From assembly GCA_903892675.1 (NCBI GenBank), contig CAITJJ010000106.1:1-47083 (forward strand): DNA of 47,083 nt. Direction: 5' to 3'. The notes beneath the pieces are model-generated. The model made no database searches, was not told where the DNA came from, and saw only the letters and a list, made by a program, of their open reading frames with translations. The DNA is from an uncultured Hyphomicrobiales bacterium (GTDB taxonomy: Bacteria > Pseudomonadota > Alphaproteobacteria > Rhizobiales > Xanthobacteraceae). Of this stretch, positions 36,339 through 45,755 are shown in pieces; within the stretch, counting starts at the first letter, position 1, and each line of letters opens with the position of its first letter. A program made the translations under genes and the position numbers.

Positions 36339-37403
36339 GTGGCTTCGGTCGAGTTACGCAATCTGACAAAGCGATACGGTCCGCTCGCAGTGGTAGACGA
36401 TATCTCGCTCACCATCGAGCACGGCAAGCTTGTTTGCCTGCTCGGGCCGTCCGGCTGCGGCAAGACCACAACGCTGCGGCTCTTGGCCGGATTCGTCGAT
36501 CCGAGTGCCGGCGAGATTCTCGTTGGCGACCGGCTGATTTCCTCGCCGGCCAACACGGTTCCGCCCGAGCGGCGCAACATGTCGATGATATTCCAGAGCT
36601 ACGCGCTCTGGCCGCATATGACCGTGGCCGAGAACATCATCTATGGCCTCAAGCTCCGCAAGTTGCCGCGCGACCTCATCGGCGCGAAGCTCGACGCCAT
36701 CCTCGCCACCACCAAGCTCGCCGCTTTGGCCGAACGTTATCCCGGCGAATTATCCGGCGGCCAGCAGCAGCGCGTGGCGCTCGCCCGCGCGCTGATCGTC
36801 GAGCCAGAAACCTTGCTGCTCGACGAGCCTCTGTCCAACCTCGACGCCAATCTGCGCGAGGAAATGCGCTTCGAGGTGCGCCGCCTGCACGACACCTATC
36901 GCTACACCACGGTCTATGTCACGCACGACCAATCGGAGGCGATGACGACCGCCGACGTGATCTGCGTCATGAACGGCGGCAAGATCGAACAGGCCGGGTC
37001 GCCGGAAGAAATCTACGACCGGCCCCGTTCGGAATTTGTCGCGCGCTTCATCGGCTCCAGCAATGTCGTCAAGGGCAAGGGTCTTGACGGCGGCCGCATC
37101 GAACTCGCCGGCATCGCCCTGCAATGCAGCGGCGAACGCGTTGTGCCCGGCGCGCCGACCGCGGTGTCGATCCGCCCGCATGGCATTACGCTGACCGCCA
37201 CGCCGCCGCAAAAAAATGCCGATAACGTCTTGCCCGCCACCGTGGTGCGCCAGGTCTTTCTCGGCGACAGCCGTGATTATATGGTTGAACTCAAGGACGG
37301 CACCCAATTGCGCACCGTCACCGCGCCGGCCGATAATATCCCGCATGGCAGCGCCGTATGGCTGCATCTGCCAGCCGAACGTTGCCGTGCGCTGACGGGT
37401 TAG
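36339..37403 (+). CDS. ABC transporter ATP-binding protein, PotA/FbpC type
   Basis: An importer ATPase of 354 residues. Walker A GPSGCGKTTT, Q-loop FQSYALWPHMTVAENI, signature LSGGQQQR, Walker B LLLDEPLSNLD, switch His THDQSEAM, and a C-terminal TOBE-like regulatory domain (residues about 240-350) are clear. It starts at GTG 36339 after a G-rich SD. This class drives uptake of polyamines, Fe3+, sulfate or carboxylates. It precedes two related binding proteins and a fused permease, making a full system at 36339-41323. The gene is separated from the hydroxylase by a 229-bp gap. Confidence 0.92.
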   Translation: MASVELRNLTKRYGPLAVVDDISLTIEHGKLVCLLGPSGCGKTTTLRLLAGFVDPSAGEILVGDRLISSPANTVPPERRNMSMIFQSYALWPHMTVAENIIYGLKLRKLPRDLIGAKLDAILATTKLAALAERYPGELSGGQQQRVALARALIVEPETLLLDEPLSNLDANLREEMRFEVRRLHDTYRYTTVYVTHDQSEAMTTADVICVMNGGKIEQAGSPEEIYDRPRSEFVARFIGSSNVVKGKGLDGGRIELAGIALQCSGERVVPGAPTAVSIRPHGITLTATPPQKNADNVLPATVVRQVFLGDSRDYMVELKDGTQLRTVTAPADNIPHGSAVWLHLPAERCRALTG

Positions 37404-37463
37404 ACGATTTCGCGGGGGCGAGAAACAAAGGCCACACTGGGCCGCGACCTGGAGGAGACCTCG

Positions 37464-38531
37464 ATGAGACTCTCAAAGCTGACACGCCGCGACGTCCTGA
37501 TCGGTTCGAGCGCCCTCGCCATGGGCGCGGCGTTTTCGACCGGGGTCATGTCGGCCGCTCCGCCGGCCAGCGCCATCACGCCGGAGCTGATCGCGGCGGC
37601 AAAGAAGGAAGGCAAGGTCGTCTGGTACACGTCGGTCGATCTGCCGCTGGCCGAGAAAGTCGCCAAGGCTTTTGAAGCCAAATATCCCGGCGTCGTCGTG
37701 CGCGTCGAGCGCTCCGGCGCCGAGCGTGTGTTCCAGCGCATTGGCCAGGAATACGGCAGCAAGATCTATGCCTGCGACGTGGTCAACTCCTCCGACGCCG
37801 CGCATTCGATCGTGTGGAAAAAGCAGAACATGCTCGAGGCCTTCGTCCCGGAGGACGTCGCCAAATTCTATCCGGCCGAACACAAGGACGTGGACGGGCA
37901 ATTCGCCAGCTTCCGCATCTGGGTGTCGATCATCGCCTACAACACCGACCTGGTGAAGAAGGAAGACGCGCCGAAAAGCTTCGCCGACCTGCTCGACCCG
38001 AAATGGAAAGGCAAGATGGTCAAGGCGCATCCGGGCTATAGCGGCACCATCATGACCGCGACCTTCCAGATGCAGCGCGATCTCGGCTGGGGCTATTTCG
38101 AGAAGCTGGCGGCGCAGAACGTCATGCAGGTGCAGTCTTCCGCCGACCCGCCGAAGCGTCTGGCGCTTGGCGAACGCGCGGTCATGGCGGACGGCAATGA
38201 ATACAACATCTTTGAAATTGGCGAAAAAGGCGGCCCCGTCGCCCCGGTCTATGCCACCGAAGGCTCGCCGCTGATCATCGGCCCGACGGCGGTGTTCAAG
38301 GCCGCGCCCAATCCGAACGCCGCCAAACTGTTCACCGCATACAGCTTCTCACAGGAATGCCAGCAGCTGATTATCGACGTCGGCGGCCTGCGCTCCGTTC
38401 ACCCGCAGACCAAGGACAAGCCCGGCCGCATTCCGTTCAAGGACATCAAGGTGATGAAGGACGACCCGGCCGGCGTCGAAGCCATGAGCGACGAGATCAA
38501 GCAGAGATACAGCAAGATCTTCAAGGTCTGA
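37464..38531 (+). CDS. ABC substrate-binding protein, Fe3+/spermidine-like, Tat signal (copy 1)
   Basis: A 355-residue periplasmic binding protein. The N-terminus has a twin-arginine signal (LTRRDVLIGSSALAMGAAF) followed by a cleavable region ending near PPASA. The mature protein (KEGKVVWYTSVDLPLAEKVAKAFEAKYPG, AYNTDLVKKEDAPKSFADLL, PKWKGKM) is type II binding-protein fold as in AfuA/FbpA and 2-aminoethylphosphonate or putative iron binders. The Tyr residues that chelate iron in FbpA are not obvious, so a carboxylate ligand is possible. It is followed 3 bp later by a paralogue. The Tat signal suggests export in folded form. Confidence 0.9.
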   Translation: MRLSKLTRRDVLIGSSALAMGAAFSTGVMSAAPPASAITPELIAAAKKEGKVVWYTSVDLPLAEKVAKAFEAKYPGVVVRVERSGAERVFQRIGQEYGSKIYACDVVNSSDAAHSIVWKKQNMLEAFVPEDVAKFYPAEHKDVDGQFASFRIWVSIIAYNTDLVKKEDAPKSFADLLDPKWKGKMVKAHPGYSGTIMTATFQMQRDLGWGYFEKLAAQNVMQVQSSADPPKRLALGERAVMADGNEYNIFEIGEKGGPVAPVYATEGSPLIIGPTAVFKAAPNPNAAKLFTAYSFSQECQQLIIDVGGLRSVHPQTKDKPGRIPFKDIKVMKDDPAGVEAMSDEIKQRYSKIFKV

Positions 38532-38534
38532 GCC

Positions 38535-39608
38535 ATGGTCGCACCTATCAGCAAACGCGCCGTCCTCAAAGGCGCTGCGGCCCTTGGTATAAGTTCGTTT
38601 GGCCTCGGCGCCCTCGCCGCGCGCGCCGTCGCCGCCCCCGCTGCGGAAGCGGTGACGCCGGCTTTGATCGAAGCCGCGAAAAAGGAAGGCAAGCTCACAT
38701 TCTATACGGCGATGGACCTGCAGTTTGCCGAGCGCCTCGGCAAGACTTTTGAAGTGACGTATCCCGGCATCGCTGTGCGCGTCGAGCGTTCCGGCGCCGA
38801 GCGCGTTTTCACCCGCATCGGCCAGGAATACGCCTCCAACATCCGAACCGTTGACGTCGTCAACACCGCCGATCAGGCCCATTGCATCGTCTGGAAGAGC
38901 AACGGCTGGCTCGCGCCCTACCTGCCGGAAGAGGTCGTGAAGCACTACGACAAACGCTTTTACGATCCGGATGGCTTGCACGTCACGACGCGCATCCTGA
39001 TTTCACCGATCGCCTACAATACCGACCTGGTGAAAAAGGAAGACGCACCGAAGAGTTTCAAAGACCTGCTCGATCCGAAATGGAAAGGCAAACTGGTCAA
39101 GGCGCATCCGGCCTATAGCGGCACGATCATGAATTCGACCTTCCAGATGCAGCGCGATCTGGGCTGGGATTATTTCGTGAAGCTGGCCGCGCAGAACGTC
39201 ATGCAGGTTCAGTCGGCGACCGACACACCGAAACGCATATCGCTTGGCGAACGCGCCGTCATGGTCGACGGCGCCGGCTATCTTGTCATTCGCGACAAGG
39301 AAGCCGGCCGGCCGGTCGATGTAGTCTATCCGGAGGAAGGCACCCCCCTCGCCACCAGCCCGAGCGCGGTCTTCAAAGGCGCACCGAACCCGAACGCGGC
39401 GCGGCTGTTCCAGAACTGGATGCATTCGCGGGAAGCCCAGCAACTGCTGGTCGACTTCGCCCGCCAGTATTCGCCGCACCGGGAAACGATAGAAAAGCCA
39501 GGCATCCGCAATCTCGCCGACATCAAGCTGATGAAGGAGGATCCGGAAGGCATCCTGACGCAGGGCGACGCCGTCAAGCAGCGCTACGCGGAGATTTTCA
39601 AGGTATGA
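38535..39608 (+). CDS. ABC substrate-binding protein, tandem paralogue (copy 2)
   Basis: A 357-residue homologue of the preceding gene, with long shared blocks (RVERSGAERVF.RIGQEY, AYNTDLVKKEDAPKSF, TFQMQRDLGW, KLAAQNVMQVQS), clearly a tandem duplication. The signal has SKRAVLKGAAALG, with KR in place of the RR pair, so it might use a weaker Tat signal. Sequence differs in the mid-region (EYNIFEIGEKGG in copy 1 against GYLVIRDKEAGR here) and near the C-terminus, which may alter ligand choice. Its stop overlaps the permease start by 4 nt (ATGA). Confidence 0.9.
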   Translation: MVAPISKRAVLKGAAALGISSFGLGALAARAVAAPAAEAVTPALIEAAKKEGKLTFYTAMDLQFAERLGKTFEVTYPGIAVRVERSGAERVFTRIGQEYASNIRTVDVVNTADQAHCIVWKSNGWLAPYLPEEVVKHYDKRFYDPDGLHVTTRILISPIAYNTDLVKKEDAPKSFKDLLDPKWKGKLVKAHPAYSGTIMNSTFQMQRDLGWDYFVKLAAQNVMQVQSATDTPKRISLGERAVMVDGAGYLVIRDKEAGRPVDVVYPEEGTPLATSPSAVFKGAPNPNAARLFQNWMHSREAQQLLVDFARQYSPHRETIEKPGIRNLADIKLMKEDPEGILTQGDAVKQRYAEIFKV

Positions 39609-41323
39609 CGACAGCAGCCCTTTCGGCCGCGCCGGCGCCGCGCAAATTCGGCGTCGATGTTTCGAAACCCGTCCTCTATGCCTTCGCGGCGGCGCTGTGC
39701 GTCCTGATCGTGCTGCCGTTGTCCTGGCTGGTTCTCTACAGCTTCACCGACGCCCAGGGCGCGTTGACGTTTTCCAATTTCTATCGGCTGTTCACCGAGT
39801 CTACCTTCCTCGAACCGCTGATCACCACCTTCATTATCGCGACATCGTCGGCGACGATCTGCTGCGCGGTGGCGGCGCCGATGGGTTGGCTGGTGGCGCG
39901 CACCGACCTGCCTTTCAGCTCGGTCGTCCGCGCGCTGGTCACCGCCTCCTTCGTGACCCCGCCTTTTCTCGGCGCGATCGCCTGGGAGATATTGGCAGCG
40001 CCCAATAGCGGCCTTCTGAACAAGACCTACCGCGCCATCACCGGCGCCGGGCAGGACTCGCATCTGTTCAATATCTATTCGATCGAAGGCATCGTTTTCG
40101 TCATCTCCTGCTACACTTTCCCCTACGTCTTCGTTCTGGTTGCCAATTCGCTCGACCGCACGCCCGGCGAACTGGAGGACGCCTCCTCGATTCTCGGCGG
40201 CGGCCGCTGGTACACCGCGCGCCGCGTCACTATTCCGCTGGTGCTGCCGGCCTTGCTCGCCGGCGCCCTCGTTGCATTCCTGCAGGCGATGACCTTGTTC
40301 GGCTCGCCGGCGATCCTGGCGCTGCCGGCCGGCTTCCACACCATGACCACCAAGATCTGGAGCCTGTTCCAGTTTCCGCCCAAGCCAGAACTCGCGGCCG
40401 CGGCATCGTTGCCGCTTCTCATCCTCACGGTATTTCTGCTGCGCGCCGAGCATATGATCCTCGGCCGGCGCGGCTTTTCGGTTGTCGGCGGCAAATATGG
40501 CGCGCCGCGGCTGATTCCGCTGCACCGCTGGCGCTGGCCGGCCTCGATCCTGTGCCTCATGGTGCTGATGCTGCCGGTGTTCCTGCCCTATGCGGCGCTT
40601 TTGAACGCGACCTTCTCGCCGGTGGCGACGACCTTCGTCACTTTCAAGAACGCCACCATGCACAATGTCCACTTCGTGCTGTTCGAACTGTCGGCCGCCT
40701 CTTTGGCGCTGAAGAACACCGTCATTCTCGGCACCGCGACCGCCACCATCGGCACCGCCATCGCCCTGGTGATTGCTTACGTTGCGGCGCGTCAGGCAGT
40801 CCCCGGCCATCGCCTGCTCGGCTTCCTTGCCACCGCGCCGATCGCCATCCCAGGCATCGTCCTCGGCGTCGGCCTGTTTCTCAGTTATACGCGCCCGCCC
40901 TTCGTGCTCTATGGCACGCTGTGGATTCTGTTGATCGCCTTCGTCACCATTGCGCTGCCGTCGGCCTATCAGCAACTGCGCGCGGCGATCCGCTCCATCC
41001 ATCCGGAACTGGAAGACGCCAGCCGGATTCTCGGCGCGACGCGGCTGCGCTCGCTGTGGCAGATCACTGCGCCGCTGCTGCGCACCGGCGTCATCGCGAC
41101 GTGGTGCTTTGTCTTTGTCGGCGTCATGCGAGAATTGTCCGCGGCGATCATTCTGTTCACCTCCGAGACCAAGGTGATCTCGGTGCTGATCTACGATCTG
41201 AACGAAAGCGGCGACCTCGGCGCCATTTCGGTGATCGGCATCGGCATGTTGATTATCACTTTCGCCGTGGTGATCGCGGTCAACCGCATTCCCGGCTTCG
41301 GCAACGTGCGCTTCCGCACCTAA
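39605..41323 (+). CDS. ABC transporter permease, fused two-domain type
   Basis: A 572-residue inner-membrane protein with about twelve helices in two binding-protein-dependent permease halves, like FbpB/ThiP. Two EAA loops are present, ELEDASSILGGGRWYTARRVTIPL near residue 190 and ELEDASRILGATRLRSLWQITAPL near residue 465. It completes the ABC system with the ATPase at 36339-37403 and either or both binding proteins. The ATG overlaps the copy-2 binding-protein stop. A long antisense frame across it is not coding. Confidence 0.93.
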   Translation: MTTAALSAAPAPRKFGVDVSKPVLYAFAAALCVLIVLPLSWLVLYSFTDAQGALTFSNFYRLFTESTFLEPLITTFIIATSSATICCAVAAPMGWLVARTDLPFSSVVRALVTASFVTPPFLGAIAWEILAAPNSGLLNKTYRAITGAGQDSHLFNIYSIEGIVFVISCYTFPYVFVLVANSLDRTPGELEDASSILGGGRWYTARRVTIPLVLPALLAGALVAFLQAMTLFGSPAILALPAGFHTMTTKIWSLFQFPPKPELAAAASLPLLILTVFLLRAEHMILGRRGFSVVGGKYGAPRLIPLHRWRWPASILCLMVLMLPVFLPYAALLNATFSPVATTFVTFKNATMHNVHFVLFELSAASLALKNTVILGTATATIGTAIALVIAYVAARQAVPGHRLLGFLATAPIAIPGIVLGVGLFLSYTRPPFVLYGTLWILLIAFVTIALPSAYQQLRAAIRSIHPELEDASRILGATRLRSLWQITAPLLRTGVIATWCFVFVGVMRELSAAIILFTSETKVISVLIYDLNESGDLGAISVIGIGMLIITFAVVIAVNRIPGFGNVRFRT

Positions 41324-41336
41324 AGACGTAGAATTC

Positions 41337-42710
41337 ATGGCCGACACGCCTGCAACGCTTTCCGTCGCCGAGCAATTGGCCGAGCGCATCGTCGCGCTGC
41401 GCGCCGGCGCCTTGCCGCCGGCGGTCCACCTGAAATGCGAGGACCTGCTGATCGATGTGGTCGGCCTCTGCCTCACCGCGCGCAACGAAGACTATATCGA
41501 AAGCGCGCTGGCCGGCTGCGACGACGACGGCCCCTGCACCGCGATCGGCCACGCACGCACCTTCAGCAGCGCCAGCGCCGCCTTCGTCAATGGCACGGCC
41601 GCGCATGGCGAGGATTTCGACGATACGTTCGAGGGCGGCCCGGTCCATGCCGGCGCGGTAATCGTGCCGGCTGTGCTGGCGGCGTGCGAACGGCATGGCC
41701 GCGACGGCGCATCGGCTTTGCTCGGCATTGCCATCGGCACCGAGACCATGTGCCGCCTGTCCACCGTTGTGCCGAAAGCCGTGCATAAGGCCGGATTCCA
41801 CCCGACGGCAATCTTCGGCGTCATGGGCGCGGCCGCCGGCGTCAGCGCCACGCTCGGCCTCAACGCCAAACAGACCGTCGATGCGCTCGGCATTGCCGGC
41901 AGTTTCGCCGGTGGCATTATCGAATATCTGACCGACGGCGCCTGGACAAAAAGGCTGCATCCGGGCTGGGCGGCGCAGTCCGGCATCCGCGCCGCGCTGC
42001 TGGCGCGTGGCGGCTTCTTTGGACCGCGCACCGTGTTCGAAGGCGTGCATGGCCTGTTCCATGGTTTCGCGCACACGACCAAGGGCGACTACGAGGCGCT
42101 TACCGGCGATTTCGGCACGCGGTGGGTGACCGAGACGCTTGCGTTCAAGCCCTACCCGTGCGGAACCATGGCGCACCCTTACATCGATTGCGCCAGACGC
42201 CTGGCGGCGCGCGGCATCAAGGCCGCCGACATCAAGGAAATGGTTTGCGAAGTGGCCGAAGGCACCGTGCATCGCCTGTGGGAGCCGCTCGCCGCCAAGC
42301 AACGCCCGCCGAACGGCTACGCGGCGAAATTTGCCACGCCGTATATTCTCGCCACCGGCTTTGTGAAGGGCGGCGTGGGCTTAAGCGATTTCACGCCCGA
42401 AGCGGTACACGATCCGGACGTCCTGGCGCTCGCCGCCAAGGTCCGTTACGTGATCGACCCGGACAATCTTTATCCAAAGGCGTTTACCGGCCATATCCGC
42501 TGCGTCCTTAATGACGGCACGGTGACCGAAGACCGGCAGCCGCATTTCAGAGGTGGCGCCGACGAGCCGCTGACGCGCGCCGACATTGTCGAGAAATTCA
42601 CCCTCAACGCGCGCCATGGCGGCTGGGAAGAAGCGCGCAGCAGCGCAGCGTTAAAGCTTCTGGCAACATTATATCAGGGCAGGATCGATCTTTCGCCCTT
42701 GCGCGGCTGA
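41337..42710 (+). CDS. MmgE/PrpD family protein
   Basis: A 457-residue member of the MmgE/PrpD family, represented by 2-methylcitrate dehydratase, cis-aconitate decarboxylase and iminodisuccinate epimerase. Typical blocks are the N-terminal helical CEDLLIDVVGLCLTAR, FVNGTAAHGEDFDDTFEGGPVHAGAVIVPAVLA, the GFHPTAIFGVMGAAA motif and the FKPYPCGTMAHPYIDCARRLA segment. It starts 13 bp after the permease. It probably acts on a tricarboxylate or related acid brought in by the ABC system. The family is functionally diverse; no reaction is proposed. Confidence 0.88.
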   Translation: MADTPATLSVAEQLAERIVALRAGALPPAVHLKCEDLLIDVVGLCLTARNEDYIESALAGCDDDGPCTAIGHARTFSSASAAFVNGTAAHGEDFDDTFEGGPVHAGAVIVPAVLAACERHGRDGASALLGIAIGTETMCRLSTVVPKAVHKAGFHPTAIFGVMGAAAGVSATLGLNAKQTVDALGIAGSFAGGIIEYLTDGAWTKRLHPGWAAQSGIRAALLARGGFFGPRTVFEGVHGLFHGFAHTTKGDYEALTGDFGTRWVTETLAFKPYPCGTMAHPYIDCARRLAARGIKAADIKEMVCEVAEGTVHRLWEPLAAKQRPPNGYAAKFATPYILATGFVKGGVGLSDFTPEAVHDPDVLALAAKVRYVIDPDNLYPKAFTGHIRCVLNDGTVTEDRQPHFRGGADEPLTRADIVEKFTLNARHGGWEEARSSAALKLLATLYQGRIDLSPLRG

Positions 42711-42719
42711 GGAGAGACC

Positions 42720-43478
42720 ATGTCCGATTCAAAAGAACTTCTCGGCAAAGTCGCCATCGTCACCGGCGCCGGCCGCAATATCGGCCGCGCCATCGCACTT
42801 CAACTCGCGCAGGCCGGCGCATCTGTGATCGTCAATGCCCGCTCGAATAAAGACGAAGCTGGCGACGTCGTCGCCGCGATCGAAGCCGCCGGCGGCAAGG
42901 CAATCGCCGCGATCGGCGACATCGCCGACCCCGCCGCGGTCGCCGGCATCGTGGACACGGCGCTGAAAAGCTTCGGACGTATCGATATACTCGTGAACAA
43001 TGCCGCGCTGCGCCGCGAAAAGCCCGTCGATCAGATGACCTATGCCGAATGGCGCGAAGTGATGAACACGACGCTCGATTCCGCCTTTCACGGCGTCGCC
43101 GCCTGCATTCCGGCGATGAAAAAGGCCGGCGGCGGCACCATCGTCAATATCGGCGGCATGAGCGCGCATATCGGCTCCGCCGGCCGCGCGCATGTCATGA
43201 CCGCCAAGGCCGGCCTGGTCGGGTTCACGCGGGGTCTCGCGCATGATCTCGCCGCTTACCACATCACCGCCAATTGCGTCGTGCCGGGCGCCATCGACAC
43301 CGCCAGACCCGGAACGTCACTGAAACCGGCGCATCATCTCACCCACGGCACGATCACCGGCGAGCGCGGCAAGCCCGACGACGTCGCCGCCATGGTCTGC
43401 TTTCTGTGCGGCCCCGGCGCGCGCTACGTGACCGGCCAGACCATCCATATCAATGGCGGCGCCTATCTCGGCGTATAG
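42720..43478 (+). CDS. SDR-family protein lacking the catalytic Tyr
   Basis: A 252-residue SDR with intact cofactor site TGAGRNIG (15-22) and NNAA element. The active-site Tyr position is Val159 while Lys163 is kept (HVMTAKAGL), and Gly146 stands where the catalytic Ser is expected. This GRAHVxxAKxGL form recurs in a set of proteobacterial SDRs of uncertain reaction. The end YVTGQTIHINGGAYLGV is standard. SD GGAGAG precedes the ATG, and it follows MmgE/PrpD by 9 bp, ending the plus-strand island. Confidence 0.85.
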   Translation: MSDSKELLGKVAIVTGAGRNIGRAIALQLAQAGASVIVNARSNKDEAGDVVAAIEAAGGKAIAAIGDIADPAAVAGIVDTALKSFGRIDILVNNAALRREKPVDQMTYAEWREVMNTTLDSAFHGVAACIPAMKKAGGGTIVNIGGMSAHIGSAGRAHVMTAKAGLVGFTRGLAHDLAAYHITANCVVPGAIDTARPGTSLKPAHHLTHGTITGERGKPDDVAAMVCFLCGPGARYVTGQTIHINGGAYLGV

Positions 43479-43501
43479 AGCCGTCAGCACGCAAGCGCGC
43501 T

Positions 43502-45718
43502 TTATTTGCTGTCCAGCGCGAAGACCCCGTTCCAGTCGCTCGGCGGGGCATCTTTTTGAAAGCCGCCGATGCGCAGGGAATAGATATCGAACAGCCGATT
43601 GAGCGTGAATCCTTCGCCGGCAGCGCGGCAACGGACGATCGCCTCGCCGGCGCCGGCGAAATCCTGACGCCGGTATAAAGCGAGCATCTCGTTGAACAGC
43701 GCTTCCATGCGCAAGAAACTTTCGCTTTGGGCCACGTCCGCGCGGCCAAGGATCGTATAGATCGTCTCCGGTTCGGTTTTTCCCTTCACCGTGATGCAAT
43801 CCAGTTCCAGCAAAGCGAATTTTCCGCGCGCCGCCTGCGCCGTCCTGGAACCGATGATGATCGGGACATCATAGGACTTGGTTTGCCCCTCCAGCCGCGA
43901 CGCCAGATTGACGCAATCGCCCAGCACCGAATAATTGAAGCGCAGGTTGGACCCCATATTGCCGACAACGCAGCGCCCGCTATTGAGGCCGACCCCGATC
44001 TTCAGCGGAATAAAGCGCTGTCCGGTCAAAGCAGCCTCTTTTTCCCGCTGCTCATTGAGCAGATCGACCCGCGCCAACATTTCCAAAGCGGCGGCGCAGG
44101 CATTGATCTCGTGGGCGGGATCGTGCAGCGGCGCGCTCCAGAAGGCCATGATGGCGTCGCCGATATATTTGTCGATTGTGCCGTTCTTCTCGACGATGGC
44201 ATTGGTCATCGGCGTAAGAAAATTATTCATCAAGGCCGTCAGGCCTTGCGGGTCGTCCTTGTAGAGTTCGGAAATCGACGTGAAGCCGCGCACGTCGCTG
44301 AACATGATGGTCATGTTGCGGTCTTCGCCACCGAGCACCAAAGTCTCGTGGCTATGCGCAAGTTTGTCGACCAGCGACGGCGACAGATATTGACCGAAGG
44401 CGGAGCGGATGCGGCGGCGCTGCAACTGCTCGCGAAAATAATTGATGAAGATCAGCGTCAGATAGATCAGGAAGGTCGCCAGAAGCGGAAACGTGGCGTC
44501 GAGCAAAATCAGATGCTGGGTGTAGAAATACCACGAACCGGCCGCCAACCCGGCAGCCACCAGCGCGCCCAGGCCCAGCATCATCGACGCGCCGAGGATC
44601 GGCCCGACAGCGATGATGGCCAGGCCGAACAACATCGCGGCGGCAAGCTCCGCGCCAATCGCGTAATTCGGATAGACCAGCATCGATTTGGTCAGGACGT
44701 TTTCCAGTACCTGCGCATGCACCTCGACGCCGGACATCGCCGGATCGATCGGCGTCGCCTTGATGTCGCGCAGTCCGACCGCCGACGTGCCGATCAGCAC
44801 CAGCCTGCGGCCGATGCGCCCGGGCGGAACGCGGTCCTCCAGAACGTCCTTGGCCGACACGTAACGGTTCTGGTCGTAACGCGCGTAGTGAACCCAGAGC
44901 TGGGCATTGCGGTCGGTCGGCAATTCAAGGCCCGGAATGGCGACGCTGTTGACGCCGGCCGCGTCCGTCTTGATCCGGATTGCGCCGGCGCCGGTGGCAA
45001 CGCGCAGCATTTCCAGACTGATCGCCGGCACTAGAGCGTCTTGCGCCATCATCACCATGGGTACGCGGCGCACGATGCCGTCCGGCTCGGACTTGATGGT
45101 CACCATGCCGCGTCCGGCGGCGGCCTGCTCGAGCGGCGGAACGTTGTTGATCACGCCGGGAAAGGTAATCAGAAAGCGGCGCGGATCGGGACCCATCATG
45201 GCAAAGCCCACGCCCGGCGGCCGCGTCGCCGACGGTGGCGACGCCAGATGAAAGCCGGATTCGCCGATCACCACCCGCGTGCGGCGCATGACATCGGCGA
45301 GCACGTCATCGTTGCTCGGCAATTTCATGAGCTGGGCGCGCGTCTCGGCGTCCAGATTGCGGAAGCTCTCCGCCGCCACCGAAGGCGACATCCGGTCCGG
45401 TTCGGCGAAGATGATATCGAACGCGATCACCGCGCTGCCGAGCCGCGTCAGCTTGGTCACCAGATCAGCCAGCAGCGTGCGCGGCCAGGGCCATTGACCA
45501 TAGGCCTTCAGGCTGGCCTCGTCGATGTCGACAATGACGGCCGGCTGCACCGTCGCCTGGCGCGGCTTCACGGCCTGATAGAAATCGAAAGTGCGAACGC
45601 GCATCGATTCGAGCGGCGCCGGATTGGCGATGCGCAGGGCGACCAGCGCGCCAAGCAAGATCAGGCAGACCACCCGGCCAAGCCCGAAACCCTTCGCGAA
45701 GCGCTTAATCCTGTTCAT
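43502..45718 (-). CDS. CHASE2-domain class III adenylate/guanylate cyclase
   Basis: A 738-residue membrane-bound nucleotide cyclase. An N-terminal helix (VVCLILLGALVALRIA) leads to a periplasmic CHASE2 sensor (about 38-335, with VIVDIDEASLKAYGQWPWPR and RLVLIGTSAVGLRDIKATP), then three helices (about 352-428) and a class III cyclase domain. Metal Asps are Asp475 (MFSDVRGFTS) and Asp521 (YIGDAIMAFW), with LGDCVNLASRLEG following. CHASE2 cyclases make cAMP (or cGMP) in response to an unknown extracytoplasmic signal. It lies 37 bp downstream of the secretion adaptor on the same strand and converges on the SDR gene with a 23-bp gap. Confidence 0.92.
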   Translation of the reverse strand: MNRIKRFAKGFGLGRVVCLILLGALVALRIANPAPLESMRVRTFDFYQAVKPRQATVQPAVIVDIDEASLKAYGQWPWPRTLLADLVTKLTRLGSAVIAFDIIFAEPDRMSPSVAAESFRNLDAETRAQLMKLPSNDDVLADVMRRTRVVIGESGFHLASPPSATRPPGVGFAMMGPDPRRFLITFPGVINNVPPLEQAAAGRGMVTIKSEPDGIVRRVPMVMMAQDALVPAISLEMLRVATGAGAIRIKTDAAGVNSVAIPGLELPTDRNAQLWVHYARYDQNRYVSAKDVLEDRVPPGRIGRRLVLIGTSAVGLRDIKATPIDPAMSGVEVHAQVLENVLTKSMLVYPNYAIGAELAAAMLFGLAIIAVGPILGASMMLGLGALVAAGLAAGSWYFYTQHLILLDATFPLLATFLIYLTLIFINYFREQLQRRRIRSAFGQYLSPSLVDKLAHSHETLVLGGEDRNMTIMFSDVRGFTSISELYKDDPQGLTALMNNFLTPMTNAIVEKNGTIDKYIGDAIMAFWSAPLHDPAHEINACAAALEMLARVDLLNEQREKEAALTGQRFIPLKIGVGLNSGRCVVGNMGSNLRFNYSVLGDCVNLASRLEGQTKSYDVPIIIGSRTAQAARGKFALLELDCITVKGKTEPETIYTILGRADVAQSESFLRMEALFNEMLALYRRQDFAGAGEAIVRCRAAGEGFTLNRLFDIYSLRIGGFQKDAPPSDWNGVFALDSK

Positions 45719-45755
45719 GATGGCGCGCGGCTTTTCTTTTGGTCATAGCGGCGCA

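Noticed and set aside
39584-41485. 633-codon minus-strand frame across the fused permease gene
   Set aside because: The plus-strand permease has clear EAA loops and membrane helices; the antisense frame has low-complexity Arg/Gln-rich composition and no domain.
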